Translations under genes and position numbers: made by a program | Origin: Klebsiella pneumoniae | Lineage (GTDB): Bacteria; Pseudomonadota; Gammaproteobacteria; Pseudomonadales; UBA5518 | DNA: 43,224 nt | Direction: 5' to 3' | NCBI GenBank assembly: GCA_945862145.1 | Contig: CAMAXE010000035.1 | Span: 1-43,224, forward strand | Shown: positions 35,273 to 42,313 of the stretch, piece after piece | Numbering within the stretch: position 1 is the first letter of the stretch | Layout of the letters: the number at the start of each line of letters is the position of its first letter | Notes under the pieces: model-generated | What the model was told of the DNA's origin: nothing | Databases searched by the model: none | Seen by the model: only the letters and a program-made list of their open reading frames with translations

Positions 35273-35350
35273 ATGTTCGAGACATTCGTACTGGTAGCGG
35301 TACTGGCCGCAGTTTTCATCGCGCTGATGGGCCGCAAGAGCGGGCTGTAG
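35273..35350 (+). CDS. Small single-pass membrane peptide (25 aa)
   Basis: An unrecognised 25-codon frame: MFETFVLVAVLAAVFIAL followed by MGRKSGL and a TAG stop. It is one hydrophobic helix (about residues 4-19) with a short positively charged tail, so it would sit N-out/C-in by the positive-inside rule. A very strong GGGGGAGGG ribosome site ends about 10 bases before the ATG, better than most genes in this window. It lies between the HCCA-isomerase-like and SDR genes, 24 bases before the latter, and may be co-translated with it. Too short for a family call; the ribosome site and composition are the support. Confidence 0.55.
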   Translation: MFETFVLVAVLAAVFIALMGRKSGL

Positions 35351-35374
35351 CGCGTAATTCCCGGAGATACAGCG

Positions 35375-36121
35375 ATGCGAGGACGGGTTGCGTTGGTGAC
35401 GGGCGGCGGTCGGGGTATCGGCCGCGAGGCAGCGTTGCTGCTGTCCAAGGCCGGCGCGCAGGTCATGGTCACGGCACGCAGCGCGGCCGAACTGGCAACA
35501 CTGGGACTTGACTATGTCGCGGCGGATCTGGGCACACCCGAGGGCTGCGCGCTCGCAGTTGCCGAGACCGAGCGGCGCCTTGGCCCGGTCGACCTGCTGG
35601 TCTGCAATCACGGCATCGGCTCGGCGCACGAGCAGCTGGTCTGGGAGCAGGACCCGGCCGTGTGGCGCGAGACCATGCGCATCAATCTCGATGGTCCCTT
35701 CGAGCTTGCGCGACTCACGGTAGGCGGCATGTGCGAGCGGGGCTTCGGGCGGCTGGTGTTCACCAGTTCCACCGCCGGCCAGATCGCCGAGCGCCGCGGC
35801 AGCGCCTACACCGCCTCCAAGCACGGTCTGATCGGACTCGCCCGCGCCATCGCGCAGGACGCTGGCCCCTTCAACGTGACCTCCAACGCAGTGCTGCCGG
35901 GCTGGGTCCGCACCGAGATGGCCGAGCGTTCGGCGCGCACCGAGGCCGAACGCCGCGGTATCAGCGTGACCGATGTCTGGCGCGAACGCGGGGCGCTCTA
36001 TCCGCAGAACCGCGTGCTGGAACCCCGGGAAGTTGCCGAGGTGATCGTGTTTCTCTGCGGCGAGGCCGCGGGCGGCGTGAACGGCGAGGCCATCACCGTG
36101 GCGCTGGGCGGTCTCGCCTAG
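35375..36121 (+). CDS. SDR family oxidoreductase (FabG-like)
   Basis: A 248-residue NAD(P)-dependent short-chain dehydrogenase. Cofactor motif TGGGRGIG (9-16), CNHG (77-80) in place of NNAG, and catalytic Y145/K149 (YTASK) with a serine near 132. The C-terminal GEAITVALGGLA resembles FabG-type enzymes. Substrate unknown. ATG at 35375 after GGAG. Its TAG stop shares four bases (CTAG, 36118-36121) with the stop of the convergent permease gene. Confidence 0.9.
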   Translation: MRGRVALVTGGGRGIGREAALLLSKAGAQVMVTARSAAELATLGLDYVAADLGTPEGCALAVAETERRLGPVDLLVCNHGIGSAHEQLVWEQDPAVWRETMRINLDGPFELARLTVGGMCERGFGRLVFTSSTAGQIAERRGSAYTASKHGLIGLARAIAQDAGPFNVTSNAVLPGWVRTEMAERSARTEAERRGISVTDVWRERGALYPQNRVLEPREVAEVIVFLCGEAAGGVNGEAITVALGGLA

Positions 36122-37533
36122 TCGATTGCCGCGCGGCGCGCCGCCCTGCTTCCTGCCAGATACACGGCCAGCCCGATCCCCAGCAACGCCAGCGTGATGC
36201 CAGCCACCTTGAGCAGGGCGAGCCCGGGATGCTGCTCGCCCGGCGCGGGCACCAAGGCGAGCACAATGGCAGCGAGCGTAGTAGCCAGCCCCACGCCGGC
36301 CATGAACCGCACCATGAAGCGCCCACCCGGAATGCGCACTTCGCCAGGCACAGGTTCACCGCCCGAGAGCTTGAAGGCCGAAGCAAACAGCGACAGAAAT
36401 GGCAGCATAGTGGCCGCCACCATGAGGTTCACCAGCACGTTGTAGGCGCCGCGCACCGAGGTGCCGGCCTGTCCCACGAACACAAACAGCACGATCACCG
36501 CGGCCTGCACCCACAGCGCCACCGTCGGTGATCCGTGTACCGGATGCACCCGCGCGAAGCTGCGCGGCAAGTAGTGATCGATACCCGCCGCGAAGGGGAT
36601 CCGCGCCGAGGCACCCAGCCAGAGCCCCACCCCGGCAACGCGATCGAGCACCACCAGCAGGGCGCCGAACGGCACCAGCCAGGCGAGCCCCAGACGCTCG
36701 GCGCTCAGCCTGATGGCCTCCATCACGCCGTAGAGTGCACTCAGTTTCTCGGGTGCCACCGCCACGATCACGCTGGCGGTGCTCAGCAGGTAAACCGCCG
36801 CGATCACCGGCGCGGCGGTGAGCAAGGCGCGCGGCACGGTGCGCTGTGGGTCGCGAATCTCGCCGCCCATGAACGAGGCCGCCTCCGGCCCGGTCCAGGC
36901 GAAGGCGATGGTGCCCCAGAAGATCCAGTCCTGCAGGCGGAAACCGGGCAGCATGGAATCGGCCGTGAGCGGCACCGCCGGCCCGAAGCGCCACCAGACC
37001 ACGCCCCCCAGCCCCACCAGCAACACCGACTGCATCCAGCGCGCATGCGCCCCCGCGTTGTTCAGCCACTTCGCCACGTCCAGACCGAGGAAGTTGACCC
37101 ACACGGCAAGCGCGAGCGCCACCAATGAGAAGCTGATGAAATACGCCGGGGAGGCACTGGCCACGGCATCGGGCCGACCAAAGAGATACAGCGCGCTGCC
37201 GGCCGAAAAGTAGAGCAATCCCGTGAGATAGGGGAGATTCGAGGTCCAGTAGGTCCAGCCCGTCATGAAGCCGGCCATCGGCCCGAAGGCGCGCTTGCTC
37301 CAGACGTAGAGTCCGCCTTCATCGGGGTAGCGCGAGGACAGGAACACCACGCACACCGAGAGCGGCAGGAACATCCCCAGCCCGCCCAGGATCCATACCA
37401 CCAGCGAACTCGGCCCGGCCGCGGCCGCGGTGGCGGCCCACTGCGGCGAGCAGCCTGCGGTGACCATGAAAAGTGCGACGTCGCGTACGCCCAGTGTGCG
37501 CTTCAGGTGGATAGCATCGGCCGCAGAGCTCAT
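36118..37533 (-). CDS. APC superfamily amino acid permease
   Basis: A 471-residue inner-membrane transporter of the amino acid/polyamine/organocation superfamily, about twelve helices. The first helix region reads LGVRDVALFMVTAGCSPQWAATAAAAGP, and YPDEGGLYVWSKRAFGP follows helix 2 (a segment conserved in LAT/YcaM-like members). FAWTGPEAASFMGGEIRDPQRTVPRALL is the typical intracellular loop region. Substrate not predictable. ATG at 37533. It shares an upstream region with a second, distinct APC permease on the plus strand. Confidence 0.88.
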   Translation of the reverse strand: MSSAADAIHLKRTLGVRDVALFMVTAGCSPQWAATAAAAGPSSLVVWILGGLGMFLPLSVCVVFLSSRYPDEGGLYVWSKRAFGPMAGFMTGWTYWTSNLPYLTGLLYFSAGSALYLFGRPDAVASASPAYFISFSLVALALAVWVNFLGLDVAKWLNNAGAHARWMQSVLLVGLGGVVWWRFGPAVPLTADSMLPGFRLQDWIFWGTIAFAWTGPEAASFMGGEIRDPQRTVPRALLTAAPVIAAVYLLSTASVIVAVAPEKLSALYGVMEAIRLSAERLGLAWLVPFGALLVVLDRVAGVGLWLGASARIPFAAGIDHYLPRSFARVHPVHGSPTVALWVQAAVIVLFVFVGQAGTSVRGAYNVLVNLMVAATMLPFLSLFASAFKLSGGEPVPGEVRIPGGRFMVRFMAGVGLATTLAAIVLALVPAPGEQHPGLALLKVAGITLALLGIGLAVYLAGSRAARRAAID

Positions 37534-37553
37534 AAGCGGGGTTCTTCTGATGG

Positions 37554-37582
37554 GTGTCAGGGGGACGCCGACGGCCTGACAC
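37554..37582. promoter_or_regulatory. Inverted repeat between divergent permease genes (candidate operator)
   Basis: GTGTCAGG (37554-37561) and CCTGACAC (37575-37582): perfect 8-bp arms with a 13-base spacer, in the 141-base gap between the two permease genes. The spacing suits a dimeric regulator; a role in transcript folding is also possible. No regulator gene is adjacent. Confidence 0.4.
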
Positions 37583-37674
37583 GTGGCCTGCCGCTGCCGG
37601 ACTCTACGCTATCCCTCGGGATCTTTTCACGCTACCGTTTGCCGCTCCCGGACACCCGCAAGGATCTGAACACC

Positions 37675-39063
37675 GTGACAAGCCCCCCCGCACAGACCGC
37701 TGACAACACGCTCAGCCGCTCGCTGCTGCCGCGCCATATGTTCATGATCACTATCGGCGGCATCATCGGGGCGGGACTGTTCGTGAGCAGCAGCGCCGCC
37801 ATCGCCACGGCGGGGCCCGCGGTGGTGATCACCTACGTGCTCACCGGAACCCTGCTGCTGCTGGTCATGCGAATGCTGGGCGAGATGGCGGTGAGCCTGC
37901 CTGAAGTGCGTTCCTTCACCGAGTTCGCACGGGCCGGTCTCGGCAACTGGGCCGGGTTCTCGGTGGGCTGGCTTTACTGGTTCTTCTGGGCGGTGGTGAT
38001 ACCGGTCGAGGCCATTGCCGGCGCCAACATCCTGCAGGAACTCGGACTCACGCTCCCCACCTGGCAGACGGGCTGCCTGCTGATGGTGGTCATGACCGGC
38101 GTGAACCTCATGTCGGCACGCTCCTTCGGGGAGTTCGAGTTCTGGTTCTCCTCGATCAAGGTGAGCGCAATCATCGCGTTCATTCTGGTGTCGGCGGCGC
38201 ATGTGCTTGGGCTCGTCGGCGAAGCCGGGCCGGGGCTGTCCAACCTCACGGCGCACGGCGGCTTCGCGCCCAAGGGCGGCCTCGCAGTGCTGGCGGCGGT
38301 GACCACGGTGATCTTCTCGATGATGGGCACCGAGGTAGTAACCATCGCCGCCGCGGAATCCTCCGAGCCCGCCAAGGCAGTGGCACGCATGACCTCCTCG
38401 ATCATCGGCCGCATCATGCTGTTCTACGTGGGTTCGCTCAGCATGATCGTGGCCGTGGTGCCCTGGAACACCATCGTGCCCGGCCAATCGCCCTTCACCG
38501 CCGCGCTGGACGTGATCCAGATCCCGCTCGCCAGCACCATCATGAGTTTCGTCATCCTGACGGCCGTGCTCTCCTGCCTCAATTCCTGCTACTACGTCTG
38601 CTCCCGCGTGCTCTTCGTGCTCGCCGAGAAAGGCGATGCACCGCGCTGGCTGGTGAAACTGAACGTGCGCCGCGTGCCCTCGCGCTCGGTGATTCTGGGC
38701 AGCGTGGCGGGCTTCGTAGGCGTGGGGGCGCAGCTTTATTCGCCGAACGGCGTCTTCGCCTTTCTGGTGAACGCCTCGGGCGCGCTGATCGTGGTGATCT
38801 ATCTCTCGATAGCGGTCTCGCAGGTACGGCTGCGGCGCCGGGCACACGCCGAAGGACGCGAGCCGGTACTCAAGATGTGGCTCTTCCCGTGGCTCAGCTA
38901 TCTCAGCATCGTCGCCATGACCGCTGTGCTGATCGCGATGGCGCTCACACCCGGACTGAAATCGCAGTTCTGGACCAGCGCGCTGTCGGTGGCAGTGGCG
39001 CTGGGGGCTTATGCGGTGGTGGCCGCTTCGCGCGCACGCAATGCGGTACTGGCCGCCGACTGA
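37675..39063 (+). CDS. Amino acid permease, GabP/AAT-like
   Basis: A 462-residue twelve-helix transporter. It resembles E. coli GabP along its length by eye: LSRSLLPRHMFMITIGGIIGAGLFV at the first helix, GWLYWFFWAVVIPVEA, the FGEFEFWFSSIKV block, EVVTIAAAES, SCLNSCYYVCSRVLF, and LRMWLFPW-like C-terminal sequence. Uptake of GABA or a related amino acid by proton symport is likely, not proven. The GTG at 37675 follows AAGGA; longer in-frame readings cross the promoter region. No GABA aminotransferase gene is beside it. Confidence 0.86.
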   Translation: MTSPPAQTADNTLSRSLLPRHMFMITIGGIIGAGLFVSSSAAIATAGPAVVITYVLTGTLLLLVMRMLGEMAVSLPEVRSFTEFARAGLGNWAGFSVGWLYWFFWAVVIPVEAIAGANILQELGLTLPTWQTGCLLMVVMTGVNLMSARSFGEFEFWFSSIKVSAIIAFILVSAAHVLGLVGEAGPGLSNLTAHGGFAPKGGLAVLAAVTTVIFSMMGTEVVTIAAAESSEPAKAVARMTSSIIGRIMLFYVGSLSMIVAVVPWNTIVPGQSPFTAALDVIQIPLASTIMSFVILTAVLSCLNSCYYVCSRVLFVLAEKGDAPRWLVKLNVRRVPSRSVILGSVAGFVGVGAQLYSPNGVFAFLVNASGALIVVIYLSIAVSQVRLRRRAHAEGREPVLKMWLFPWLSYLSIVAMTAVLIAMALTPGLKSQFWTSALSVAVALGAYAVVAASRARNAVLAAD

Positions 39064-39080
39064 GCGGCCAGCAGTTCCGG

Positions 39081-40694
39081 CTAATCAGCCAGGGCGCCGG
39101 AATACAGCTGCCGCCAGAAAGCACACTGGTGTTCCCGCCCCGCGTCGTAGACCTGCGGCGCCGGCACATCCAGCCGCATCACGGCATCCTCCGCGCGGAA
39201 GCGCTCCCACGCCGGCAAACCCGGCACGGCTGGCGCTCCCGTGCGGGCGAAAGCGCCCCACCATGCGAGCATCTGCGCGGCGAGACTCTGCGAGGCAGGC
39301 CCCAGCGCCGGGCCGTCGAAGACCCGCTTGTTGGTGAAGCCGGGGAAGAAATACGTTAATTCCGCCGAATGCACCGCGCCCAGTTCGAAGCCCGGATCGG
39401 GCATCACGGGTGGCGCCGCACGATCCGCGAATTCGTACTGGTACACGGGCATAAGGCGCGAGGCCAAGCGCGCGCTGTGCAGGAACTGGCAGTTGGTGAT
39501 GCCCGCCGCGGGCAGGAAGTCCGACATCGCAGTACCAAGCGCAGTGGGCGCGGAGGAATACGCGGATAGCGGATAGTGCTCAGCAACTGCGGCCGCGTGA
39601 TCGCCGTAACGCGCGGCGAGCGCGGCGAGATAGTTCTGCGGCGTGATCTTTGCGCCGGCCATCACTTCGTAGCCCACGTAAAGACGCATCTCATCGCGCG
39701 TGCCGCCGTTCAGCAGCGGCAGGCGCAACACCTTGCCAGAGCGCAGCGCCGTGGTGCCGTCACGCGGCAGCGCGGCCGAGCCTGTGCTGGGCGAGAAAGC
39801 CCGCGGTAGCCGCGCGGCAAGTGCGGTCTGCACCTCAAGGATGCGCGCGAGCGGCGCCTTGCGCAGGCAATCGAGTGGATCAGCGGCGCTCGCGCATCCT
39901 AGCTCACGCGCGAACTCCAGCCCCGCCGCCTTGCCCTCCTCCACCGTGCGCAGCGGCGTGGTGCAACCCGCGCTCTGGATGATGCCGCGGTGGAAGAGCC
40001 CGGCCGCGCGCTCGGGGTTGGCAAGCTGCAGGCAGACGCTCGCCGCGCCCGCGGATTCGCCGGCGATGGTGACCACGCCCGGATCACCGCCAAAGGCTGC
40101 GATGTTCTGCTGCACCCAGCGCAGGGCCAAGCGCTGATCCTCGAGGCCCAGCGCGCCGTTGGTATCCGCATCGAAGGCCGGATGCGGCATGAAACCGAAG
40201 GCGCCCAGACGGTAGTTGATGGCCACCACCACCAGGCCGGTCTCCCGCGCGAGGTGGTCGATGGGGTAGATGTCGTTAGAGCCGCCGACCCAGGCGCCGC
40301 CGTGAATCCACACCAGCACGGGCGTGCCGGCGGGTGCGGATTCGGGCACGGCGATATTCAGGTGCAGACAGTCTTCGTTATCGCTCGCCTCCGTGGCATC
40401 AAAGCGCACCACCTGCGGACAGCCATGACGGTACTGCGTGGCATCGCGCGTTGCGGTCCACGGTGCGGGCGGCACGGGCGCGGTCCAGCGCTTGTCACCA
40501 GCGGTGGATGCCGCGTAGGGAATGGCGCGGAATTCGCGCACACCATTGGCGCTGAAGCCGCGGACGGGGCCGCTGTGGGTGGGTACCGTGAGTGTGGGGT
40601 CCACCGCGGCGAGAACGGGCAAGGCGAGCAACGCGAACAGCAGGCAGGCGGCGCGACAACTCAGGGCTGCCGGGCGGCGACGGTCAACGGACAT
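39081..40694 (-). CDS. Secreted type-B carboxylesterase (alpha/beta hydrolase)
   Basis: A 537-residue hydrolase with a signal peptide (about 1-30, cleavage near LAA-VD). Type-B carboxylesterase layout: EDCLHLNI (107-114), WIHGGAWVGGS (oxyanion hole), and the nucleophile S214 in AGESAGAAS. A catalytic glutamate in the GGTRDEMRL area and a histidine in GAVHSAELTYFF complete the triad candidates. Cysteines at the family disulfide positions are seen. It would cleave carboxylic esters outside the cytoplasm. ATG at 40694 with AGGAG upstream; frame upstream of it lies in the next gene's antisense. About 70 bases after the following SDR gene, so possibly co-transcribed with it. Confidence 0.9.
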   Translation of the reverse strand: MSVDRRRPAALSCRAACLLFALLALPVLAAVDPTLTVPTHSGPVRGFSANGVREFRAIPYAASTAGDKRWTAPVPPAPWTATRDATQYRHGCPQVVRFDATEASDNEDCLHLNIAVPESAPAGTPVLVWIHGGAWVGGSNDIYPIDHLARETGLVVVAINYRLGAFGFMPHPAFDADTNGALGLEDQRLALRWVQQNIAAFGGDPGVVTIAGESAGAASVCLQLANPERAAGLFHRGIIQSAGCTTPLRTVEEGKAAGLEFARELGCASAADPLDCLRKAPLARILEVQTALAARLPRAFSPSTGSAALPRDGTTALRSGKVLRLPLLNGGTRDEMRLYVGYEVMAGAKITPQNYLAALAARYGDHAAAVAEHYPLSAYSSAPTALGTAMSDFLPAAGITNCQFLHSARLASRLMPVYQYEFADRAAPPVMPDPGFELGAVHSAELTYFFPGFTNKRVFDGPALGPASQSLAAQMLAWWGAFARTGAPAVPGLPAWERFRAEDAVMRLDVPAPQVYDAGREHQCAFWRQLYSGALAD

Positions 40695-40762
40695 GCGGGA
40701 TTCTCCTGAGTGGCCACCAAGAATACGCGTGCCAGGACGCCAACCGGCCAGCCGCACGCGCC

Positions 40763-41542
40763 TCAGACCTCGCGCGTCCGCAACCTCAGTCTCTCCCAGC
40801 TTGCATCCGCCAGCCAGCCACCATCCACCGGCAGGCTGACGCCGTTCACGAAACCGCTCAGGCCGGCATCCGCAAGAAAAACCACGGCCTCGGCTACATC
40901 GCGCGGGCTGGCGAAGCGCGCCATGGGCACGCGGTTTTTGATGTCGTCGTCGCTGTAGTTGCCCGGACCTTGGTCGGCCTCGTCCATCTCGGTCTTGATC
41001 CAGCCGGGGCAGACGGCATTCACGCGTACACCGCGTCCGCCCCACTCCGCCGCCAGCGTGTGGGTGAGGCCGATCAAGCCGTGTTTGGATGCGTTGTAGG
41101 CCGCGCGATGGCTGACGCCCCGCAGCCCGGCGATGGAGGCGATGTTCACGATGCTGCCGCGGCCGCGCGCGAGCATCTGTGCGCCCAGATGCTTGCAGAG
41201 CAGGAAGGGCCCGAGGAGATTCACGTCCATCACCCGCTGCCACTGCGCAACCGTGGTGTCCTCGGCCGGCACGATGCAGCTGATGCCGGCGTTGTTCACC
41301 AGTACGTCGAGCGCACCGTGCGTGGCACTTACATGTGCTGCAAGCTCCTGTGCGAAGGATTCGGAAGACACATCACCGCTCAGGCCTTCCACGGCATGGC
41401 CCGCGGCGCGCAAACGTGCCACGGCGGCATCCAGCGGTTGCATATCCGTAAGGACCACAGCGTAGCCGCGCTCCGCGAGCAACGTGGCAGTAACGAGCCC
41501 GACGCCTTGGGCGGCGCCGGTGACGAGTGCGGCAGGTTTCAC
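40763..41542 (-). CDS. SDR family oxidoreductase
   Basis: A 259-residue classical short-chain dehydrogenase. TGAAQGVG (8-15) binds the cofactor, D33 in LTDMQ suggests NAD(H) preference, NNAG is at 83-86, and catalytic S136, Y149 and K153 (YNASK) are in place. The end PVDGGWLADASW is typical. Substrate unknown. GTG start at 41542 with AGGAG about seven bases upstream. Likely first gene of a pair with the esterase. Confidence 0.9.
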   Translation of the reverse strand: MKPAALVTGAAQGVGLVTATLLAERGYAVVLTDMQPLDAAVARLRAAGHAVEGLSGDVSSESFAQELAAHVSATHGALDVLVNNAGISCIVPAEDTTVAQWQRVMDVNLLGPFLLCKHLGAQMLARGRGSIVNIASIAGLRGVSHRAAYNASKHGLIGLTHTLAAEWGGRGVRVNAVCPGWIKTEMDEADQGPGNYSDDDIKNRVPMARFASPRDVAEAVVFLADAGLSGFVNGVSLPVDGGWLADASWERLRLRTREV

Positions 41543-41804
41543 GTGATGACTCCTGAACGGGGCGAGAGGGGTGGAAGCGTCGCGATTCTAGGCCATGGGC
41601 CGCAGGGAGTAACCCGTACAGAGGGTAGCGGCGGGGTCAGTAGCGGCGGGGTCACAGTAGCGGCGGGGTCAGGTCTTCCATTTCTCAAGGGAGCAGCGGG
41701 GTCAGGTCTTCCATTTCTCATGGATCCGACTGCCTGGTCCGTAATACTCATAGCGGCGCAGGAGCAGCCCTCAAATCACGCACCAGCACTGGCCGGGGTG
41801 CATC
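41543..41804. other. Non-coding patch with degenerate mobile-repeat sequence
   Basis: The 262 bases between the SDR gene and the toxin remnant contain no convincing gene. The centre (41625-41720) is an array of short repeats listed separately. The rest shows no recognisable feature. Together with the dead toxin-antitoxin pair it looks like a decayed insertion site. Confidence 0.5.
41625..41720. repeat. Short tandem repeats with GGGGTCA core
   Basis: GTAGCGGCGGGGTCA occurs three times: 41625-41639, 41640-41654 (directly abutting) and 41657-41671. The third copy continues into a 25-base unit, core GGGGTCAGGTCTTCC plus ATTTCTCA, at 41663-41687, and that unit is repeated exactly at 41696-41720. 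All copies share GGGGTCA, and the last two share GGGGTCAG with the leuS palindrome. From memory, similar GGGGTCAGGTCTT sequences flank Y1-type transposase elements in gammaproteobacteria. No transposase is visible here. Confidence 0.8.
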
Positions 41805-42049
41805 TCAGGGCGAGGCGGTCCAGCGGCGCAGAAACATGCTCACCTCGGCCTTGCCCAGTTCGCCCCGCGCAACAGCGAGCACGGTCTCGGCCAGGTCGTC
41901 CTCCGGTGCCTGAAAATCATGGCCGTTCAGCGCGGGGAAGACGAGCGCCGATTTAAGAACGTTGAGGTCGCGGATGCCCGCGGCCCCTCCATAGCGGCGA
42001 CCTGGTCCCGATGGATCTCGAGGACCTCCTGCAGGCTGAGAAACTGCAC
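41805..42049 (-). pseudogene. Remnant of a Doc/Fic-type death-on-curing toxin
   Basis: The minus strand from a GTG at 42049 reads VQFLSLQEVLEIHRDQV, the usual start of the Doc toxin family. One missing base near 41997 then shifts the frame. The next frame reads RYGGAAGIRDLNVLKSAL, then directly FPALNGHDF and a C-terminal AETVLAVARGELGKAE block to a TGA at 41805-41807. In intact Doc proteins about 45 residues, including the Fic active site (HPFxDGNKR), separate GIRDL..SAL from LALNGHDF. They are absent, so there is a frameshift plus an internal deletion and no possible kinase/AMPylase activity. Confidence 0.75.
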
Positions 42050-42309
42050 GGAGTACTCTGCCAGTTTTTCAGCGCCTTGCGGTAGCGAGCGTTGATCTTG
42101 TCGAGCGCCGCCGTAAATGCTTCGTTACGCGCAGCGTCCCGAATGGGCGACAGGATCAGCACCTGACCGTCGGTGCTGACGTCGAAGGCGGTATCCGCAT
42201 TGGCTCCAAGACGTTCCAGGACCGGCTTCTCGATCACCAACGGCAACTGCTCAACACCCGCCGGCTTGCGACTGGGAGGTGGAGCGGGGCGCACCCGCTC
42301 CCGACTCAC
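41953..42309 (-). pseudogene. Remnant of an AbrB/MazE-like antitoxin (partner of Doc)
   Basis: An open frame of 118 codons from a GTG at 42309. Residues 22-81 look like a SpoVT/AbrB antitoxin: LPLVIEKPVLERLGA, DVSTDGQVLILSPI, and a C-terminal helix ending RYRKALK that would neutralise Doc. The usual first ten or so residues (with GNS before LVIEKP) are not recognisable. At the 3' end the expected KKLAE is lost: five A bases remain where six would keep the frame (T-run 42065-42069 on the plus strand). The frame then runs on into toxin sequence out of frame until 41953. It begins five bases after the TonB receptor stop. Confidence 0.65.
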
Positions 42310-42313
42310 CCGC

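Noticed and set aside
37627-38847. A 406-codon minus-strand frame antisense to the GabP-like permease
   Set aside because: Extremely His/Glu/Gly-rich and without hydrophobic structure; mirror of the permease codons.
41625-41720. Possible small CRISPR array
   Set aside because: Repeats are 15 or 25 bases with spacings of 0, 2 and 8 bases, no regular unique spacers and no cas genes.
40592-41956. A 454-codon plus-strand frame crossing the esterase start, the second SDR and the repeat array
   Set aside because: It runs antisense to two well-supported genes and through tandem repeats; no domain seen.
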